This document shows, in pieces, positions 6,251 through 9,366 of a DNA stretch of 9,366 bases. Made by a program: the position numbers and the translations under genes. The stretch is taken from NCBI GenBank assembly GCA_964439745.1, contig CAYTQK010000122.1, positions 1 to 9,366 on the forward strand, in the 5' to 3' direction. A model generated the notes under the pieces. The model was not told the DNA's origin, did no database searches, and saw nothing but the letters and a program-made list of their open reading frames with translations. Source of the stretch: CAYTQK01 sp964439745. Lineage in GTDB: Bacteria > Desulfobacterota > Desulfobacteria > Desulfobacterales > Desulfosudaceae. Each line of letters begins with the position of its first letter. Positions within the stretch are counted from its first letter, which is position 1.

Positions 6251-9200
6251 ATGAACCAGCTCGCAGAACCCATACAGACCCCCGCCCCCGGCACGCAGAG
6301 ACTCATGTTCCGCGGTGATACCATCACCTTTACCCTGGCCTTTGCCCAAGCGGTCCAGGGACGGGCCTGGATCCGGACCACCATCGGTCACGCCGCCACC
6401 GCCAGGCGGACCGTCATCAACCAGGTCCTCCACGACATTCAGCCGCTGGGCGAGGAGTGGTACGATATCCCCATGGAGCGACAGGACGACCGGAATTTCG
6501 CGGTGACCATGCCGCTGAACGAGGTGGGTCATTTCGAGGCCAAGTGCTTTTTCCTGGCCGGGGACCGGTCCGGTCCGACCTGGCCGCCGGGCCCCGACAC
6601 GGTCATCAACGTGGAACCGGCCGACACCTGCGCGGCCAACATTATTTACAACGCCTTTGTCCGGCAGTTCGGCCCCAACAAGGACGGCTCCGCCCGCCCG
6701 GGAGCGGCCGACCGCGACTGCATCGAGCGCCTCGACCGGCGGCAGTACACGGTCATCCCCAAATCCGGCACTTTCCGCGACCTCATCCGGGAGCTGGATT
6801 TCATCATTACCGAACTGGGCTGCCGCGTCCTGCAGCTGCTGCCCATCCACCCCACCCCGACCACTTACGGACGCATGGGGCGTTTCGGGAGCCCTTTCGC
6901 CGCGCTCAACTTTACCGGGGTGGATCCGGCCCTGGCCGAATTCGACCCCAGCGCCACCCCCCTGGAACAGTTCACCGAGTTGTTAGATGCCGTTCATGCC
7001 CGCCAGGGACGGGTTTTCCTGGATATCGCCGTCAACCACATGGGCTGGGCGGCCAACCTGCATGAAACCCATCCCCACTGGCTGGTGCGCGACGAAAACG
7101 GCGAAATCCAGGTACCCGGCGCCTGGGGCGTCAAGTGGAGCGACCTGACCAGCCTGGATTATACCCACAAAGATCTCTGGCTGTATATCGCCGAGGTCTT
7201 TCTGACCTGGTGCCGCCGGGGGGTAGACGGTTTCCGCTGCGACGCCGGCTACATGATCCCGGTGCCGGCCTGGATTTACATCGTCTCCGCGGTGCGGGAA
7301 CAGTTTCCCGACACGGTCTTCCTGCTGGAAGGGCTGGGCGGCAAGATATCGGTCACCCGGGAAATTCTTGACCGGGCCAATTTCAACTGGGCCTATTCGG
7401 AGCTGTTCCAGAATTACGACCGCGGCCAGATTGAGCACTACCTGCCCGGGGCCATGACCATGTCCGAGCAGGTCGGCAACATGATCCATTTTGCCGAAAC
7501 CCACGACAATAACCGGCTGGCCGCCAGCGGCGCCGCCTATGCCGCCATGCGGACCGCCCTGTGTGCCCTGTGCTGTCACCAGGGCGGGTTCGGTTTTGCC
7601 AACGGCGTGGAATGGCTGGCCGATATCAAGATCGACGTGCACCAGGCCCGCCCGCTCAACTGGGGAGCCGAGCCCAACCTGGTGGCCCACCTCCGCCGTC
7701 TCAACCGGCTGCTGCGGACCCACCCCGCCTTTTTCCCCGAGACCGGGGTGGCCATGATTCAGCAGGGACCGGGAAATTTCGTTGTCGTGCGGAGGCATCA
7801 CCGGCCCAGCGGAAAAATGCTGGTCATCGCCGTCAACCTGGACGACCATCGCCCGGTGGCGGCCCGGTGGCAGGAGATACCGGAACTTGCTGACAGGAAA
7901 TGGGTGGACCTGATGACCGGGGAAGAAATTGCCCTGGCGCCTGATGCGGCCGGTCCGGGCTGCCGCCTGGAACCCGGACAGGTCCGGTGCCTTTCCCCGG
8001 ACCCCGATGACCGGGAACTCGCCTCCGGCCGGACCGCCCCGCCCCTGCTGCCGGACCGGGTGGCCGACCAGAAGCAACGGGCTGTCCGTTTTGATATTTT
8101 CTGTGCCTTCCTCGGCACCGCCGCCATGAATGGTTTTGACATGGACCCCTCCCGGGTGCGGTCGCGGTCCGGACCCTGTGGAACTCTCCGTCTGTTTCAG
8201 TCCTGCAGTGGTGTCATNNNNNNNNNNCCTGCTGCCGGACCGGCTGGCTGCCCAGACGCACCGGGCTGTCCTATTGGCAATATACTGGGCCCGCGACGGC
8301 CCCGACGCCATGACTGGTTTTGACATGGAAGCAGCCCTGGAACGGCTGCGGACCGATCCCGTGGAATGCTGCCGGTTTTTGAATCCCGACAACGAGGAGA
8401 GCCGTGTCTGCCGGTGGCAATGGCCCCATGACCAAAAACGGCAGGTCATGGTTCCGCCCAACCATTTTCTGGTTATCCGGGCGCCGCACCCTTTCCGCGC
8501 CATGATCACGAAAACATCCGGGCAACGCAAAAAAACAACGGGCTACCAAGAAAGCGTGCCGTCCGGGGAAAATACCTTTTTCGTTCTCTTCCCCCCGGAT
8601 TCGCCGCCGGAAGCCGCCTGTGACCATACCCTGGAAATGACTGTTTATCAAGAAGGCCGTGGGCATCATGTCCGGTCCGCTCTGCGCTACCTGCCCGATC
8701 CGGACCGGGCCGGGCTGGCGCTGAGCTTCTTGCGGCACGAGCTGGCCGCCAATGGCCGCCTGATGCTGGCCGCCAACGGCCGCGGCGCCATGAGCCGGGC
8801 CAACGCCGACTGGGGCCGCCTGAACAGCAAGTACGACGCCCTGCTGGCCGCCAACCTGAGCCCGGAATTCCCCGAGGACCGCTGGATCATGTTCACCCGC
8901 TGCCGGGCCTGGGTGGTCTATCAGGATTTTTCCCAGGAAATCCGGCGGGACTGCCTGGATACGTTTCAGGCCACCGTCGCTGGCGGTCGCTGGCGATTCC
9001 GGGTGCCCACCGGACAGGGCGAAAGCATCTACCTGGTCGTCTCAATCAGGCTGGTCCCGGGCCTGAACCGGGTGGAGATGGAGTGGCACCGCCCCCCCTC
9101 GACCGACACCCCCGGCCAGCTGACGAACGATGAGCCGGTCAAACTGATCCTCCGGCCGGATATCGACGACCGTAATTTTCACGAGGTTACCAAGGCGTAT

Positions 9201-9366
9201 ACCGGACCGGAACATCACTGGCCGGCCGCCGTGTCCGTGGAGGCCGACTACGACGCCTTCGCTTTCGCCCCGGACCCCGCCCGCCGCCTGCGGATGCGGG
9301 TTCCGGAAAGCCGGTTCGTTTATGAACCGGAATGGCAATACCTGGTATCGCATCCCCTGGAAGCCG
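6251..9366 (+). CDS. Fused GH13 / amylo-alpha-1,6-glucosidase glycogen debranching enzyme (interrupted by a gap, runs off right edge)
   Basis: This is a glycan-active protein expected to debranch glycogen or related alpha-glucan. Residues 1-120 look like a beta-sandwich. A GH13 barrel follows with all four conserved regions: DIAVNH (Asp258, His263); GVDGFRCDAGY with nucleophile Asp331 and Arg329; FLLEGLGG with acid/base Glu360; and ETHDNNR (His418, Asp419). A C-terminal beta domain ends near RLEPGQVRCLSPD. After the gap the true frame (from 8229) stays open to the window end. It shows a second beta domain (RWQWPHD, VPPNHFLVIRAP) and then LAANGRGAMSRANADWG and YDALLAANLSPE. These resemble the N-terminal domain of bacterial and archaeal GDE/GH133 debranching enzymes. 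The glucosidase catalytic domain would lie beyond the edge. The start at ATG 6251 is 8 bases after the peptidase stop and has no clear SD, suggesting translational coupling. GTG 6212 is a weaker alternative. The frame change at the gap is due to the 10-N placeholder. The exact donor/acceptor activity of the GH13 part is inferred. Confidence 0.83.
8044..8145 (+). repeat. Copy 1 of a diverged direct repeat flanking the gap
   Basis: From CCTGCTGCCGGACCGG to GGTTTTGACATGGA, this segment aligns without indels to 8228-8329. By eye about 79 of 99 bases match over 33 codons, with shared residues LLPDR, RAV and GFDM. Similarity continues more weakly past 8145, including a shifted GACCCTGTGGAA, suggesting an indel in this copy. 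It lies directly left of the 10-N gap. Confidence 0.75.
8218..8227. other. Scaffold gap (10 N) inside the debranching-enzyme gene
   Basis: A second run of exactly ten N. It breaks the reading frame as written: the GH13 part reads in the frame of 6251, and the continuation in the frame of 8229. Since the flanks are homologous to each other, the contigs may overlap, so the real gap could be negative in length. Confidence 0.97.
8228..8329 (+). repeat. Copy 2 of the diverged direct repeat flanking the gap
   Basis: This segment begins at the first base after the gap and matches 8044-8145. Unlike copy 1 it continues smoothly in frame into the remainder of the protein (LERLRTDPVECCRFLNPD and on), so it looks like the intact version. 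Copy 1 degrades toward the gap. Confidence 0.75.

Noticed and set aside
6983..8530. A 515-codon open frame on the minus strand opposite the GH13 gene
   Set aside because: It runs through ten N, has no recognisable domain, and lies antisense to a protein with all GH13 motifs. Long antisense frames are common in GC-rich genes.

Overview
The window looks like chromosomal DNA from a GC-rich Gram-negative bacterium. Two lipoproteins, a TRAP uptake system and housekeeping anabolic genes sit together. The style of the proteins suggests a Desulfobacterota (deltaproteobacterial) relative, but that is an inference and no marker gene here proves it. Two runs of exactly 10 N (2390-2399 and 8218-8227) show that this is scaffolded draft or metagenome sequence, and both fall inside genes. 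No RNA gene, CRISPR array, insertion sequence or phage gene was seen.

Left part, minus strand, read right to left (4918 down to 1): argC (arginine biosynthesis, broken by an apparent single-base deletion), then a TRAP transporter in the order dctP (lipid-anchored binding protein), dctQ (small permease, hit by a gap) and dctM (large permease), then folD, which runs off the left edge. A textbook intrinsic terminator hairpin lies between dctP and dctQ, inside what is otherwise one transcription unit. It probably lets the cell make more binding protein than permease.

Centre (4919-5225): an AT-rich divergent intergenic region between argC and the rightward genes. It holds two operator-like palindromes and a GC-rich leader hairpin.

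Right part, plus strand: a single-domain S49 (SppA-like) peptidase with a lipoprotein signal, then 8 bases later a large glycan-processing gene that runs off the right edge. This last protein joins a complete GH13 (alpha-amylase fold) domain to the start of an amylo-alpha-1,6-glucosidase (glycogen debranching) module. That is the two-activity layout known from eukaryotic debranching enzymes. A 10-N gap sits in the linker between the modules. The sequences on its two sides are diverged copies of each other, which suggests either a failed contig overlap or a real internal duplication.

Overall the window is ordinary core metabolism and transport. The items most worth checking are the duplicated gap flanks, the argC frameshift, the intra-operon terminator and the fused debranching enzyme. 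I saw no clear sign of an undescribed system.
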